From Streptococcus cristatus AS 1.3089 (GTDB lineage Bacteria > Bacillota > Bacilli > Lactobacillales > Streptococcaceae): a stretch of 64,000 bases of DNA. Every line of letters starts with the position of its first letter. Position 1 is the stretch's first letter. The position numbers were made by a program, and so were the translations under genes. Below the pieces are notes generated by a model. The model saw only the letters and a list, made by a program, of their open reading frames with translations. It ran no database searches and was not told the origin of the DNA. The DNA lies in the NCBI RefSeq assembly GCF_000385925.1, contig NC_021175.1, positions 999,501 through 1,063,500 of the forward strand, given 5' to 3'. Positions 17,973-27,458 of this stretch are shown here, one piece after another.

Positions 17973-18114
17973 AAACCATATCATTTAAATAGAAATTTTA
18001 TTACAATTCTATGACAAAAATCGAACGCTTCATCCTAATAAAGTGGAAATAGAGCGGATTTAAAGCGTTTTCTAGCTTCTTCCGCTCCTTATTCCATTTA
18101 TTTCGAAAAAATCT

Positions 18115-21100
18115 TTACTTCTTATTTTCTGCTGGTGTCACTTGACTCTCAGCCTCTTTTTCTGAAGGAACTGCTACATTCGCTTCTTCTACTTTAGGAG
18201 TGGCTGGTGAGCTTGACTCTTCCACTGTTTCTTTAGGAGACTCGCTAGTTTTTTCTTCCTTAGTCTCCTCAGTCGAACTAGCCTCCGTCTCAGTTTTAGC
18301 CTCAGTATCAGTAGGAACTGGTTTGCTCGATTGAAGCTGATTAAAGAACGCTTCTGCTTCGGCTAGCAAGGTTGCTTTGTCTACACTCGGATCGGATAAT
18401 TTATCCAATAGAGCATCTACCTTAGCAAATTGCTCATCTGTCCCCTGTTGTTCCTCAAGCATCTTGTGAGCGGACATCAGCAAATTATAAATTTTCAGAT
18501 AAGTCTCTTTATCCTTGAGAGCTGCAGATGCTTGCTGTTCTTTTAAGGTTTCAACGATTTGAGCCAAGAGCGTTTTCGTTTCTGCTAAGATTGTTTCTCT
18601 AGCTTTGCGTGCTTCTTGCAAATCAGTTCGAAGTGCTGCGAGTTGCTTTTGATAATTTTCTTGCAGAGTCGAATCCGTTACTTTTTCCAAAAGTTCTTGA
18701 CCTTTTTGGAAGAGAGCTTGGAGAGTTTCTTCTGAGATTTCCTCCGTAGGCTGCGGTGAAAATTCTCCATACAATTCTTTCAAGAAACCATAGATTGCCG
18801 TCTTATAACTGTGGTCGTCCAGTTTTTCGGTATCCAGAACCGTTTTATCCTTGGCTGAAGCTGCCTTGCCACTTGCCAGAGCCTTATCAACTTCGAGCTT
18901 GGTTTGATAGAGTTCCAAGAAAAGAGCTTTCAGGTCGACCGCTTCGATAAAGGCCTGAGATTTATAAAGCTTGAGCGTCAAATCAGCAACTTTCTTCCGA
19001 AGTTCTGGCTGCAAACGAGCATCATCAACCGCAAGATAGAAAGTTTTGAGATACTCAACGGAGGTCACTCCTGTCCGATCTTGATAATCTTGCAGACTTG
19101 CCAATAGCTGCTCAATCTCAGCCATCTTAGCTTGATTTTTTTCTACCTTGGCTGTCTGCAATTCACCGAGCAAACTGGTTTTATTCACATTGTAGCTGTC
19201 CGTTTCCAAACGTTTGATCTTGTCTACCAATTCTTGATATTTTTTATCAACTTCGGTCAGCTCTTCCGTTTTCGCTTTTTCATCAACATGAATGTAATGC
19301 TTATCAAATTGATCTAGGCTTGCCAAATATCCCTCTGTGGAGTTGCTTGGCAATTGCTTCATGGTTTCTACAAAATTACCGAGAGCTAGCTCGATTCGAC
19401 GTTGCATCAGCAAGTCTTTAGCATAAATGGTTCGGCTAGCTGCCAAGAGGGCATCCACCTTTTCAAGAACTGCCTTTTCATCATAGGATCCTGCTTGATA
19501 AGCTGATTGCAAGGCTGGGATTTTGTTCTTCAAGCCTAGATTCAATCCTTTGGATTGGACACGGATGTAGTGGTTGTGATCGCCATGCGGAATGACAAAC
19601 TGACCATTTTCAACCTGAATACTGTATGGAGACAGACCTGAACGCAGGGCTGTTGTATAAAGCTCGTTTAGGAAGTCCAGCTCTGGATTTCCAGTTTCTA
19701 AAGGAATCCGAACATGCTCTTTTCGAACAGCATATGGATGGATATGTGTCGGATCGTAGTCTTGATCCGGATTATTAAAGACAAAGAAGCCTTTTGAAAT
19801 CTTAATTGCTTCACGCGGTACACCATAAGTCTTGGAAATATAAGCGATTTTCTCTTCGTCACTTGCGTCACGAGAAAAACGGTCATATTCTGTGCTGACT
19901 TGACTGGATTGGCTTGAATCTTTGTGCTTAGCCAGGTTGGCTTCTGCCGCTGCAATCTGATCTTTGGTCAAATCTTTTTTAAAGAAATAATGTGCATGCC
20001 CGCCGTGTTGGACAACGTAACCTTCCTCATCTTTTGAGATGACATGCTCAGCGTGGAAACCATGATCGTGCTCATCTTTATCAGCTGGTTTGGCTGGCTG
20101 ACTTGGATTTGCTGGTTGACTAGGCTGGCTTGGTGTACTTGCAGTAGCCTTAGGATAAGTCTTCTGACCAGCAACAGGAATGTTCCGAGCTATTTCTTCT
20201 TCTAGGGCAGACAGTTTGCTGTAAGGGATAAAGTGATAGTGATTTCCATGCGGAATGGCCACTCCTTCTGCGGTCCGTCTAACAATTTTACTTGGATCAA
20301 AGACAAGACCATCTTTTTCAACATAGCGTTTTTCTTTTGGAATACGATAGAGTTTCTCAAGTAAGGTTTGGTAACTTGATGGTGCATCTTCTGCTTTTTC
20401 AGCTGGTTTAGCTCCGTGCCCAGCATCTGATTGGGCAGGTTTGGACCCTTGAGCTGGCTTAGCAGTCTGTCCCTTGTCAGCTTGATGAGCTGGCTTAGTC
20501 GCAGTTCCTGTATGTTGATTTTCTGATGCTTTACCTGTAGGAGCAGAAGCCTCTCCTCCTGTATTAGGATTTTCAGCTGGAGTTGCTACTTGCTTGCCTC
20601 GCTGCAAGGAATCCCAGTAGGCTTGGGCAGCCGCTAACTCACCTGGCGACAGATCACTTTTTGGAATATAATGCATATGACCGCCATGTGGCACAAGGAA
20701 GCCATCTCCTGTATCCGAAATCACATCAGATGGACTGAAAACATAGCCGTCATCTGTTGTATAGGCGCCATTGCTCCGACTCGATGCAGTGCCTTCTGCT
20801 TGATAGGTCCTCTTTCCTGCAGCGTAGGCAGCACTTGGACGACTGAAATCTTGCGTTTTTCTGCTAACAGTTTGACTCGATTTAGCTTCTGATCCGCCCT
20901 CGCCTTCTTCCTTGCTAGGATGAATTTGTCTTTGCCGTGCAATTTCATCAACAGAACGAACATTGCTGGTTTCTTTGGCATTGGTCAGATAGAGGTAATA
21001 TTTTCCTGCAACCTTGATAATATAACCATCTTTCACTTGGTTGACAATATCTGATTCTTGCAATTGATAATTTGGATCCCGCATAATCAACTCTTCACTT

Positions 21101-21417
21101 AGAATTGCATCAAAGGGAACCTTGCCGTTATAGTAATGATAGTGGTCACCATGTGAAGTCACATAGCCTTGGTCCGTAATCTTGACAACGATCTGCTCAG
21201 CAGTAATGCCTTCTTTGGCCTGAATCTGCTCAGGTGTCAATTTCTCGGCTTTTTGAGATTTATTGTCCTGCTTATTTGTAGATTTCTTTTCTACATAAGC
21301 GACACGATTTGTCGCTTGTTCTTGTGGCTTATCTGCTTGATACTGCATAATCGCATAACCGCACACACCTAGTGTAGCTAGTGCCGCAACTGAACTAATA
21401 ATATATTTCTTTTTCAT
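18115..21417 (-). CDS. Pneumococcal histidine triad (Pht) family protein (1100 aa)
   Basis: A surface zinc-scavenging protein that hands zinc to AdcAII in pneumococcus and aids complement evasion (family knowledge). Five HxxHxH triads are visible: HGDHYH (89-94), HGGHMH (244-249), HGNHYH (390-395), HGGHAH (471-476) and HGDHNH (611-616), each in a domain beginning GYV/GFL/G.AIPHG. An N-terminal hydrophobic segment serves for export. Residues 650-1040 are helical; the last 60 are Glu/Ser/Thr rich. No LPXTG. It starts eight bases after the adcAII stop, so the two form an operon under probable AdcR control. Closest in layout to PhtD/PhtE. Confidence 0.93.
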   Translation of the reverse strand: MKKKYIISSVAALATLGVCGYAIMQYQADKPQEQATNRVAYVEKKSTNKQDNKSQKAEKLTPEQIQAKEGITAEQIVVKITDQGYVTSHGDHYHYYNGKVPFDAILSEELIMRDPNYQLQESDIVNQVKDGYIIKVAGKYYLYLTNAKETSNVRSVDEIARQRQIHPSKEEGEGGSEAKSSQTVSRKTQDFSRPSAAYAAGKRTYQAEGTASSRSNGAYTTDDGYVFSPSDVISDTGDGFLVPHGGHMHYIPKSDLSPGELAAAQAYWDSLQRGKQVATPAENPNTGGEASAPTGKASENQHTGTATKPAHQADKGQTAKPAQGSKPAQSDAGHGAKPAEKAEDAPSSYQTLLEKLYRIPKEKRYVEKDGLVFDPSKIVRRTAEGVAIPHGNHYHFIPYSKLSALEEEIARNIPVAGQKTYPKATASTPSQPSQPANPSQPAKPADKDEHDHGFHAEHVISKDEEGYVVQHGGHAHYFFKKDLTKDQIAAAEANLAKHKDSSQSSQVSTEYDRFSRDASDEEKIAYISKTYGVPREAIKISKGFFVFNNPDQDYDPTHIHPYAVRKEHVRIPLETGNPELDFLNELYTTALRSGLSPYSIQVENGQFVIPHGDHNHYIRVQSKGLNLGLKNKIPALQSAYQAGSYDEKAVLEKVDALLAASRTIYAKDLLMQRRIELALGNFVETMKQLPSNSTEGYLASLDQFDKHYIHVDEKAKTEELTEVDKKYQELVDKIKRLETDSYNVNKTSLLGELQTAKVEKNQAKMAEIEQLLASLQDYQDRTGVTSVEYLKTFYLAVDDARLQPELRKKVADLTLKLYKSQAFIEAVDLKALFLELYQTKLEVDKALASGKAASAKDKTVLDTEKLDDHSYKTAIYGFLKELYGEFSPQPTEEISEETLQALFQKGQELLEKVTDSTLQENYQKQLAALRTDLQEARKARETILAETKTLLAQIVETLKEQQASAALKDKETYLKIYNLLMSAHKMLEEQQGTDEQFAKVDALLDKLSDPSVDKATLLAEAEAFFNQLQSSKPVPTDTEAKTETEASSTEETKEEKTSESPKETVEESSSPATPKVEEANVAVPSEKEAESQVTPAENKK

Positions 21418-21425
21418 ACATCACC

Positions 21426-22358
21426 TCATTGTTTTAATTCTTTCGCTAAAATTTCTAAATTATCTTCTAAATTTTCAAGATAAGTCTTATCATTTTCAGG
21501 ATCTGCTTCGAGAGGATTTAGCATCTTTAGGTTGACTCCTGTCGCCTTCTTCAAGGTTTCAGCCAACTTAGAAGAAGCATTGCTCTCGACAAAAATCGTC
21601 TTGACTTTATAGGTCTTGATAAAGTCTTGTATCTCCGTCAACTGCCTTGGACTAGGCTCTTGATCTGGCGAAATCCCTGAAATCCCCAGTTGCTTGAGAC
21701 CGAAACGCTTGGCTAGATAAGAGAAGGCCGTATGCTGGGTCACGAAAGTTTTTTCATCTAGCCTGCTAAAGACTCCTTGATATTTTTGGCTCAGGGCCTT
21801 TGCCTTCTCTGCAAATTTTTGAGCATTTTTCTGATAGGTATCCGCATTTTTACTATCTAGCTTGGACAATTCTTGGGCGATGAGTCGCGCTTCTTCTGCC
21901 ACTTTTTCAGGATCCAGCCAAGTATGTGGATCATAGAGGGTCTTTTCATCAATCCCTTCCTCAGCAGAGACTTCTTCTAAGCCGGCCACCTTGTCCAACT
22001 GCATCCCGTTGCTGGCTTCTACGACCGCTACTTTAGACTTTTGCAAGCTAGGATCCAGACTACCGGCCCAAGACTCCAAAGTCCGCGAATGATACACAAA
22101 GACATCTGCTTCATAAATAGCCGCTACATCGCTGGCTGATGGCTCAAATTCATGAATCCCTGCACCCGACTGAATCATCCGGACATCGTTCAAATCTCCC
22201 GAGACTTCTTTGACCATCGAATAAATCGGGTAAAAACTCGTGACAATATTAAGCCCGCGTTTGCTGCCAGCACCACTTGCTTCCTTTTTACTACAAGCGG
22301 TAAGGCCAAGTCCCAGCAAGACTAGACTTAAAGCTATCAAAACTTTTTTGATTTTCAT
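21426..22358 (-). CDS. adcAII: Zinc-binding lipoprotein AdcAII/Lmb
   Basis: Solute-binding protein of a zinc ABC importer, also called laminin-binding protein Lmb. Lipobox LTAC with Cys22; 310 residues, the short AdcAII type without the ZinT domain of AdcA. Zinc ligands are visible: His in GIHEFEPSASD, His in DPHTWLDPEK, His in FVTQHTAFSYLAKRFG and Glu in IFVESNASSKLAE. It precedes pht in one operon. SD AAGGAG is five bases before the ATG, and one AdcR-type box lies immediately upstream of it, with two more about 100 bases away. Repressed by zinc through AdcR, as in other streptococci (inference). Confidence 0.94.
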   Translation of the reverse strand: MKIKKVLIALSLVLLGLGLTACSKKEASGAGSKRGLNIVTSFYPIYSMVKEVSGDLNDVRMIQSGAGIHEFEPSASDVAAIYEADVFVYHSRTLESWAGSLDPSLQKSKVAVVEASNGMQLDKVAGLEEVSAEEGIDEKTLYDPHTWLDPEKVAEEARLIAQELSKLDSKNADTYQKNAQKFAEKAKALSQKYQGVFSRLDEKTFVTQHTAFSYLAKRFGLKQLGISGISPDQEPSPRQLTEIQDFIKTYKVKTIFVESNASSKLAETLKKATGVNLKMLNPLEADPENDKTYLENLEDNLEILAKELKQ

Positions 22359-22367
22359 TTCAACTCC

Positions 22368-22379
22368 TTAACCAGTTTA
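22368..22379 (-). promoter_or_regulatory. AdcR-type box overlapping the adcAII leader
   Basis: TTAACCAGTTTA differs by one base from the AdcR consensus TTAACNNGTTAA. It sits about 10 bases upstream of the adcAII start and adjoins the ribosome binding site. Confidence 0.6.
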
Positions 22380-22451
22380 GCAATCATTCAAAGAAATAAC
22401 TATTTTCAAAACATTCTTTCCCAAGAATGCTTTCAAAAATAGCCTCTTTTG

Positions 22452-22475
22452 TTAACTGGTTTATTAACTAGTTAA
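22452..22475 (-). promoter_or_regulatory. Double AdcR box upstream of adcAII-pht
   Basis: TTAACTGGTTTA at 22452-22463 is immediately followed by the perfect palindrome TTAACTAGTTAA at 22464-22475. Both fit the AdcR operator TTAACNNGTTAA of streptococcal zinc-uptake genes. The pair lies about 95 bases before the start codon, in the expected promoter region. Confidence 0.85.
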
Positions 22476-22558
22476 GATAATACTCCTTTTTATTTTTCTG
22501 TCAAGAAGGAAGTTTGAATTTTTTCAAAAATTTTCCAACCCTTCATCCAAATAAAAAA

Positions 22559-22745
22559 AGAGTGTGGGACAGAAATCGGTAATTCGTTAGAATTAGATTT
22601 CGTCGTCCCACCCTCCCGCCACAAGTTGGAGTAAGGGCGTGTAAAAGACTGATGAAATCAGCGTGGTAGAGCCCACTCAACCACTGCGTCTTGCTAGACA
22701 ATCCAAAGACAAGTGAGAGGCTAGGACTTTTGTCCTAGCCTCTTT
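22559..22745 (-). repeat. Intergenic repeat, about 180 bp, copy 2 of 5 (inverted)
   Basis: Opposite orientation to copy 1: starts GAGTGTGGGACAGAAATCGG and ends GACTTTTGTCCTAGCCTC. More diverged centrally (CCCTCCCGCCACAAGTTGGA). It lies in the gap between the zinc operon promoter and the trmD stop and may end trmD transcription with its AGGCTAGGAC..GTCCTAGCCT hairpin. Confidence 0.8.
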
Positions 22746-22785
22746 GAGAAATCGATATCTAAATTTTGCTACTTGATAGAAAGAT

Positions 22786-23517
22786 CTAGTCTCCACTATC
22801 CCTACTATTGGCCCGAATTTCTTCCAACATTTTGGCTTCTTCGGCTGTACATTCATAGTTTTCCAGCAAGTCCGGACGGCGCTCATAGGTTTTTTTCAGA
22901 CTTTCATAAAGACGCCACTTGCGGATATTTTCGTGGTGCCCACTCATGAGCACTTCCGGAACAACCATGCCGCGATAGTCATAAGGACGAGTGTACTGAG
23001 GATACTCCAAGAGTCCAGACGAAAAGCTATCATCCGTGTGACTGACTTCCTTGCCAATAACCTCTGGAATCAGGCGAACTGTCGCATCAATCATGGTCAT
23101 AGCCGCCAATTCTCCTCCGGTCAGGACATAGTCACCCAGCGAAATCTCGTCTGTCACCAAGGTCTTGATCCGCTCATCATACCCCTCATAGTGACCACAG
23201 ATGAAGATCAATTCCTCTTCCTTAGCCAGCTCCTCAGCATAGGCTTGGTCAAAAGTCCGTCCGGCAGGATCCAGCAAAATCACGCGCGGTTGCTTCTTTT
23301 CAATGGCATCATAGGCATCAAAAATAGGCTGAGCCCGCAGCAGCATGCCCTGACCGCCACCATAAGGCTCGTCATCCACATGCCGAGATTTTTCCGCATT
23401 TTCTCGAAAATTATGATAATTGATTTCCAAGAGGCCTTTTTCTCGCGCCTTTCCCACAATCGAGTGCTCCAAGGGCGCAAACATCTCCGGAAAGAGGGTC
23501 AAAATATCAATCTTCAT
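22786..23517 (-). CDS. trmD: tRNA (guanine-37-N1)-methyltransferase
   Basis: Methylates G37 next to the anticodon of tRNAs reading CNN/GGG codons, preventing frameshifts, using S-adenosylmethionine. 243 residues, usual size. Starts [20 protein letters not shown]; the trefoil-knot SAM site is seen as [28 protein letters not shown] and the conserved [14 protein letters not shown] with [11 protein letters not shown]. It overlaps rimM by 11 bases, so the two are translated together, the common streptococcal arrangement. Confidence 0.97.
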   Translation of the reverse strand: MKIDILTLFPEMFAPLEHSIVGKAREKGLLEINYHNFRENAEKSRHVDDEPYGGGQGMLLRAQPIFDAYDAIEKKQPRVILLDPAGRTFDQAYAEELAKEEELIFICGHYEGYDERIKTLVTDEISLGDYVLTGGELAAMTMIDATVRLIPEVIGKEVSHTDDSFSSGLLEYPQYTRPYDYRGMVVPEVLMSGHHENIRKWRLYESLKKTYERRPDLLENYECTAEEAKMLEEIRANSRDSGD

Positions 23518-24025
23518 CGTCCAGTCCTTCCGGTATCTCTACATCAACCCGACCTTGCTCGATGTCAATGCCTAACACTACTGGCGGAATGTAAGGCAGC
23601 AGCAAATCGCGCTTGCCTTTACGCTTGACCACCCAGACATCATTGGCTCCTGGCTGGAGAATCTCCTTAATCGTACCTAGCAGAACATCATTTTCATAGA
23701 CTTCAAGGCCGATAATCTCATGGTAGTAAAATTCGCCATCTTCTAAATCAGCCAAGTCTTCTTCAGCCACTTTCAAACTAAAATCACGAAATTTTTCGAT
23801 GTCATTGATATGATACATGCCCTTGAACTTGATAATATCAAAGTTCTTGACCTTGCGGTGGCTGGCAATCTCAACATCCATAACAAACTGGTCTTTCTTA
23901 TCGAAAAGGGCCAGTTTATTACCTTTTTTAAAACGCTCTTCCGCAAAATCCGTCACCGACAGAACCCGCATTTCGCCTTGCAAACCTTGGGTATTGACGA
24001 TTTTCCCAACATTAAAATAATTCAT
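23507..24025 (-). CDS. rimM: Ribosome maturation factor RimM
   Basis: Binds S19 and assists 30S subunit head maturation. 172 residues: N-terminal RimM barrel ([20 protein letters not shown], about 2-85) and PRC-barrel half ([18 protein letters not shown], then [20 protein letters not shown] and [20 protein letters not shown]). Overlaps trmD in an operon. Confidence 0.97.
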   Translation of the reverse strand: MNYFNVGKIVNTQGLQGEMRVLSVTDFAEERFKKGNKLALFDKKDQFVMDVEIASHRKVKNFDIIKFKGMYHINDIEKFRDFSLKVAEEDLADLEDGEFYYHEIIGLEVYENDVLLGTIKEILQPGANDVWVVKRKGKRDLLLPYIPPVVLGIDIEQGRVDVEIPEGLDDED

Positions 24026-24119
24026 TTTTACTCCAGTTAATCTTTTTACTATTCGTTTTATTGTATCATTTTGCTAGCTTTTTCTCAAGGCAGGCAGCTA
24101 GCTCAGACAGCGGAAAAGC

Positions 24120-24482
24120 TTATAAGGCAATGCCTTTTTCTTTGAGATTTTGCAGGCATTCCTCATAGTAAGCCGCATCATGCTCAGGGTAAATAGTGCT
24201 CGCCACAGCCACTTTTTCCAGATGAGAATAAGCCGGACAAGTCTTGCCACGATAGTCCCGCTCCAGCCACTCTGGGGACACACGATAACCTCGCTTGCTC
24301 ATCTCCTCCATAATCAGCTCATGGTACCGATAAAGCAAGTAAGGAGAGTGAGTAAAAACATAGTCAACGGTCGCATGTTTCTTGCCCCAGCCATTGCCAC
24401 GAAGAGCGCAGCATTCCCGATGCTGCCCAAGCAGTTGCGGACGGGGAAGCTTAGGAATCAGTTCTTGATGCCAGAGTCTCAT
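24120..24482 (-). CDS. Pyrimidine-dimer-glycosylase-like protein (TIGR02328 type)
   Basis: 120 residues beginning MRLWHQELIPKLPRPQLLGQ, then HRECCALRGNGWGKKHATVD and YLLYRYHELIMEEMSKRGY. This is the TIGR02328 group, distantly related to T4 endonuclease V-type pyrimidine dimer DNA glycosylases; activity has not been shown for this group to my knowledge. ATG at 24482 is preferred: GGAGG stands six bases upstream and would otherwise lie within the first codons of a longer reading starting four codons earlier. Confidence 0.8.
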   Translation of the reverse strand: MRLWHQELIPKLPRPQLLGQHRECCALRGNGWGKKHATVDYVFTHSPYLLYRYHELIMEEMSKRGYRVSPEWLERDYRGKTCPAYSHLEKVAVASTIYPEHDAAYYEECLQNLKEKGIAL

Positions 24483-24557
24483 TCTAACCTCCATTTAGTA
24501 AAAACAAAGCAATCTTTTATTGCTCCAAATCGCAATTGAGCTCCAGAGAACTTCCTT

Positions 24558-25112
24558 TTAATAATCGCTGAAACGTCTATGTTTGATTTCAAAATCGAAA
24601 TAATTCTCCTCCTGAAGTCGGCGGAAAATGTCTCGGTAGGCTTCTTCGTCAAAAGAATCCCCTCGATAAAGGATTTCAAAGCTAAGATCCTCATATTCCA
24701 GAAAGGCATTGGCTGAGCGAAAACCCTTGCTGTGATAGAAATCCCAGCGATCTTGACGCTGCTCAAGATTGTCACACGGCTCATCTAGACGCTCGATTTC
24801 TAAAAGCATAGTTCGCTGATAGAAATTGACCAGCTTTTCGATGATTTCACCACCATAGCCATGGCTGCGTAGATGCGGCATAATCGCAAAGAAACTAACA
24901 TAAAAGGCTTGCTCGTTGGAGATGGCAAAGGCAAAACCAACAAACTCCTTTTCACGATAAAAGGCGAAAAAATTAGCATCTTCCTGTTCCTCATATCGTA
25001 AAAATTCACTGAGCGGTATCCTTTCCTCTTCTGGGAAAGCTTCATTATTCAAAGCCTCTACCTTATCCAAATCTGGAAAATCTGCTGTAATGATCTGGCT
25101 GGTTAAGCTCAT
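24558..25112 (-). CDS. GNAT family N-acetyltransferase (184 aa)
   Basis: Acetyl-CoA-dependent transferase, substrate unknown. GNAT motif A is visible as YVSFFAIMPHLRSHGYGGEI (R/QxxGxG/A variant), preceded by the beta-4 strand FVGFAFAISNEQAF and followed by LLEIERLDEPCD and the motif B helix with FYHSKGFRSANAFLEYED. Stand-alone gene between the TIGR02328 gene and a repeat element. Confidence 0.85.
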   Translation of the reverse strand: MSLTSQIITADFPDLDKVEALNNEAFPEEERIPLSEFLRYEEQEDANFFAFYREKEFVGFAFAISNEQAFYVSFFAIMPHLRSHGYGGEIIEKLVNFYQRTMLLEIERLDEPCDNLEQRQDRWDFYHSKGFRSANAFLEYEDLSFEILYRGDSFDEEAYRDIFRRLQEENYFDFEIKHRRFSDY

Positions 25113-25168
25113 AAAATCACTCCTTTTCTAGTGATAGTATAACAAATTTTGCAACTGGTTTCAAAAAA

Positions 25169-25343
25169 GAGGCTGGGACAAAAGTCCTAGCCTCTCAATT
25201 GTCTTTGGATTGTCGAGCAAGACGTAGTGGTTGAGTGGGCTCTACTAGGCTGATTTCATCAGCTTTTACAGCCCTACTCAACTGTGCGGAGGTGGGACGA
25301 CGAAATCGAATTCTAACGAATTACCGATTTCTGTCCCACTCTC
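25169..25343 (+). repeat. Intergenic repeat, about 175 bp, copy 3 of 5
   Basis: Starts GAGGCTGGGACAAAAGTCC and ends CCGATTTCTGTCCCACTC. Nearly identical to copies 1, 4 and 5. Its outer hairpin GAGGCTGGGAC/GTCCTAGCCTC would form in either transcription direction. It lies between the GNAT gene (start 25112) and the TrkA-type gene (stop 25433). Confidence 0.85.
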
Positions 25344-25432
25344 TATGTATCGATTTTTTCATATAATAGAGAGGTACCGAATGCCTAGTTAGAACCGGTT
25401 GAACTCCCAGCGAAGAGGTCTTATTCTAGCTA

Positions 25433-26098
25433 CTACTTCACTATTTCACGTAAATTATCCAAATGCTGGTTATCAGTCACAGCTATAATGCTGACACCTG
25501 CTGGCCAAACAAAGTCTGGGGTAAATTGGCTTTCCAAAGGCTGATTTTTTGTCAGACGATAGCCGATGATATTGAGATGATACAGCCTACGAGCGTCTAC
25601 TTCACGGACCGTTTTCCCGACCCAGCTAGTAGGCAACTCAAACTCAGCCACAACTACATCATCATCCAGCTGGAAAACCTCAATCGAATGGTTAAAGAGA
25701 ATGGTCTTAGCCAATGAAATACCAGCCTCCACTTCAGGCAGGATAACCAAATCAGCTCCCACCTTTTCCAGTACCTGCTGGGTTACTTCATCCTTGACTT
25801 TGGCAATGACATTTTTAACGCCCAATGCCTTACAGTGCATGACCGCTAGAACACTGGATTCCAGACTTTCTCCAGTCGCCACGACGACCGTATCACAGGA
25901 ACCAACGTCTGCCGCCTCCAAAAGTTCCATATCAGTAATGTCCCCGATCACACCGACGGCAATCATGTCTTCATACTGATTGATTGTCTCTTCGTGATTA
26001 TCAATCGCAATGATTTCTACATCCTGAGAAATCAAGGCCTCAATGATACTCTGTCCAAAAATCCCCAAGCCGAGGATTCCAACTGTTTGATTAGCCAT
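25433..26098 (-). CDS. Potassium uptake regulatory subunit, TrkA/KtrA family
   Basis: Cytoplasmic ring-forming gate of a Ktr-type potassium channel, binding NAD(H)/ATP and c-di-AMP in relatives. About 221 residues: Rossmann RCK_N domain (GILGLGIFGQSIIEALISQD, then IAIDNHEETINQYED and CDTVVVATGESLESSVLAV) and C-terminal RCK_C (ELPTSWVGKTVREVDARRL). Start set at ATG 26098, with AGGAG upstream, rather than at an upstream in-frame codon within the trkH end. Follows the TrkH-type gene, forming the complete system. Confidence 0.92.
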   Translation of the reverse strand: MANQTVGILGLGIFGQSIIEALISQDVEIIAIDNHEETINQYEDMIAVGVIGDITDMELLEAADVGSCDTVVVATGESLESSVLAVMHCKALGVKNVIAKVKDEVTQQVLEKVGADLVILPEVEAGISLAKTILFNHSIEVFQLDDDVVVAEFELPTSWVGKTVREVDARRLYHLNIIGYRLTKNQPLESQFTPDFVWPAGVSIIAVTDNQHLDNLREIVK

Positions 26099-26108
26099 TT
26101 CTTTTCTC

Positions 26109-27458
26109 CTATCCAATCATAATGTCCGCCTTGCTGTAGTGCAAGGTAGTCGCCTTCTTCGGTTGGTAATGGTTAATACTAACCATAAGAGTCAGCGGCC
26201 CCACCCGTCCAATAAACATTAGCAGCATAATCACAATCATACCAGCTGTATTGAGGCTGGTAGTGATATTTGCCGTGACACCAACTGTAGCCAGTGCTGA
26301 CACAGTCTCAAATATCAGGTAAATAAAGCGATGACCGCTATCGGTCACTAGCCCAAGAGCCAAAAGACCAAGCAGAAATGTCAGCTGAAAAATCACTGTC
26401 ACACCAAAAGCCTTCTGCACTAGCTGAGGAGCCAGCGTTCTCCGACCAAGATTGGTATGTGGCAAGCTCAAAATCTCCTTACGAGCGAACAGCAAAAGAA
26501 CTAAGAAGGTGGTAATCTTCAGACCGCCCGCTGTACCACCCGGAGCTCCTCCTAAAAACATCTGGAGCAGATAGATAAACAGGGTTACTGGACGAGCAGC
26601 CGTATAATCTATGGAAGCAAAGCCAGCTGTCCTCATACTGACTGTCTGGAAAAAGCTGACCAGTAGCTTATCGCCAAAGGAAAGATTGCCAATCGTTCCA
26701 GGATTATGATACTCCGTCCAAAGACTCGCGACCGTCCCAATAACGAGGAGACCAGCAGTCAGCAGTAAGACTACCTTAGTATGAAAGTGCAGCCCCTTCT
26801 GTTTTCCTCCCAGTTTAGTCGCCAAGTCAAACCAGACCATAAAGCCAAGTCCTCCAGTAATGATGAGGAGAGCCAAGGTGATATTGACCAAAACATCTGT
26901 CTGCAAGCCTAGTAGGCTATCATTGCCAAAATTATCAAAGCCCGCATTACAAAATGCAGAAACGGCTAAAAAGATAGAATTAAAAATCCCTTTTCTCAGA
27001 CCAAACTTGGGAATGAAGCGAATCATAAGAAGGAGAGCGCCCAGTCCTTCGATAGTAAAAGTCGTGATAAAAATCGAACGGACAAATTGACCTAAGGTAC
27101 GATTGTGACCATAACTAAAACTATCCCGCAGAATACGGCGATCCTTGAGGCTGAGCTTTTTCCGACTTTCCATGGTAAAAAATCCGATAAAAGTCAGGAT
27201 TCCCAAACCACCAATCTGAATCAGCAGCATACAAAGGAGCTGTCCCCAGACATTGTATGTATCCACAACCGATTGAGTAAAAAGCCCTGTCACACAGACC
27301 ATCGAGACAGCTGTAAAAAGATGATCCAGATAGCCCGCTTGGGAACTTGCCGTCTGCACCCAAGGGAGACTGAGTAGCAAGGAGCCACAGAATATCACCA
27401 GAAGAAAAGACAAGATAATCTTTTGCGCTGGTGACAAGCGTGAAAATAAATGCTTCAT
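26109..27458 (-). CDS. Potassium channel subunit, TrkH/KtrB family
   Basis: Membrane pore protein of a Ktr-like potassium importer, 449 residues with four M1-P-M2 repeats. Filter-like P-loops are visible around VSMVCVTGLF, VSAFCNAGFDNFG, VSMRTAGFAS and VSALATVGVTAN; GGAPGGTAGGLKI marks the gate loop. Its stop is ten bases before the TrkA-type start, and its ATG overlaps the stop of the upstream Imm5-like gene by four bases (ATGA), so all three are co-translated. Confidence 0.94.
   Translation of the reverse strand: MKHLFSRLSPAQKIILSFLLVIFCGSLLLSLPWVQTASSQAGYLDHLFTAVSMVCVTGLFTQSVVDTYNVWGQLLCMLLIQIGGLGILTFIGFFTMESRKKLSLKDRRILRDSFSYGHNRTLGQFVRSIFITTFTIEGLGALLLMIRFIPKFGLRKGIFNSIFLAVSAFCNAGFDNFGNDSLLGLQTDVLVNITLALLIITGGLGFMVWFDLATKLGGKQKGLHFHTKVVLLLTAGLLVIGTVASLWTEYHNPGTIGNLSFGDKLLVSFFQTVSMRTAGFASIDYTAARPVTLFIYLLQMFLGGAPGGTAGGLKITTFLVLLLFARKEILSLPHTNLGRRTLAPQLVQKAFGVTVIFQLTFLLGLLALGLVTDSGHRFIYLIFETVSALATVGVTANITTSLNTAGMIVIMLLMFIGRVGPLTLMVSINHYQPKKATTLHYSKADIMIG

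Noticed and set aside
18040..18100. Hairpin GAGCGG/CCGCTC as pht terminator
   Set aside because: Loop of more than 20 bases and no T run in the right place.
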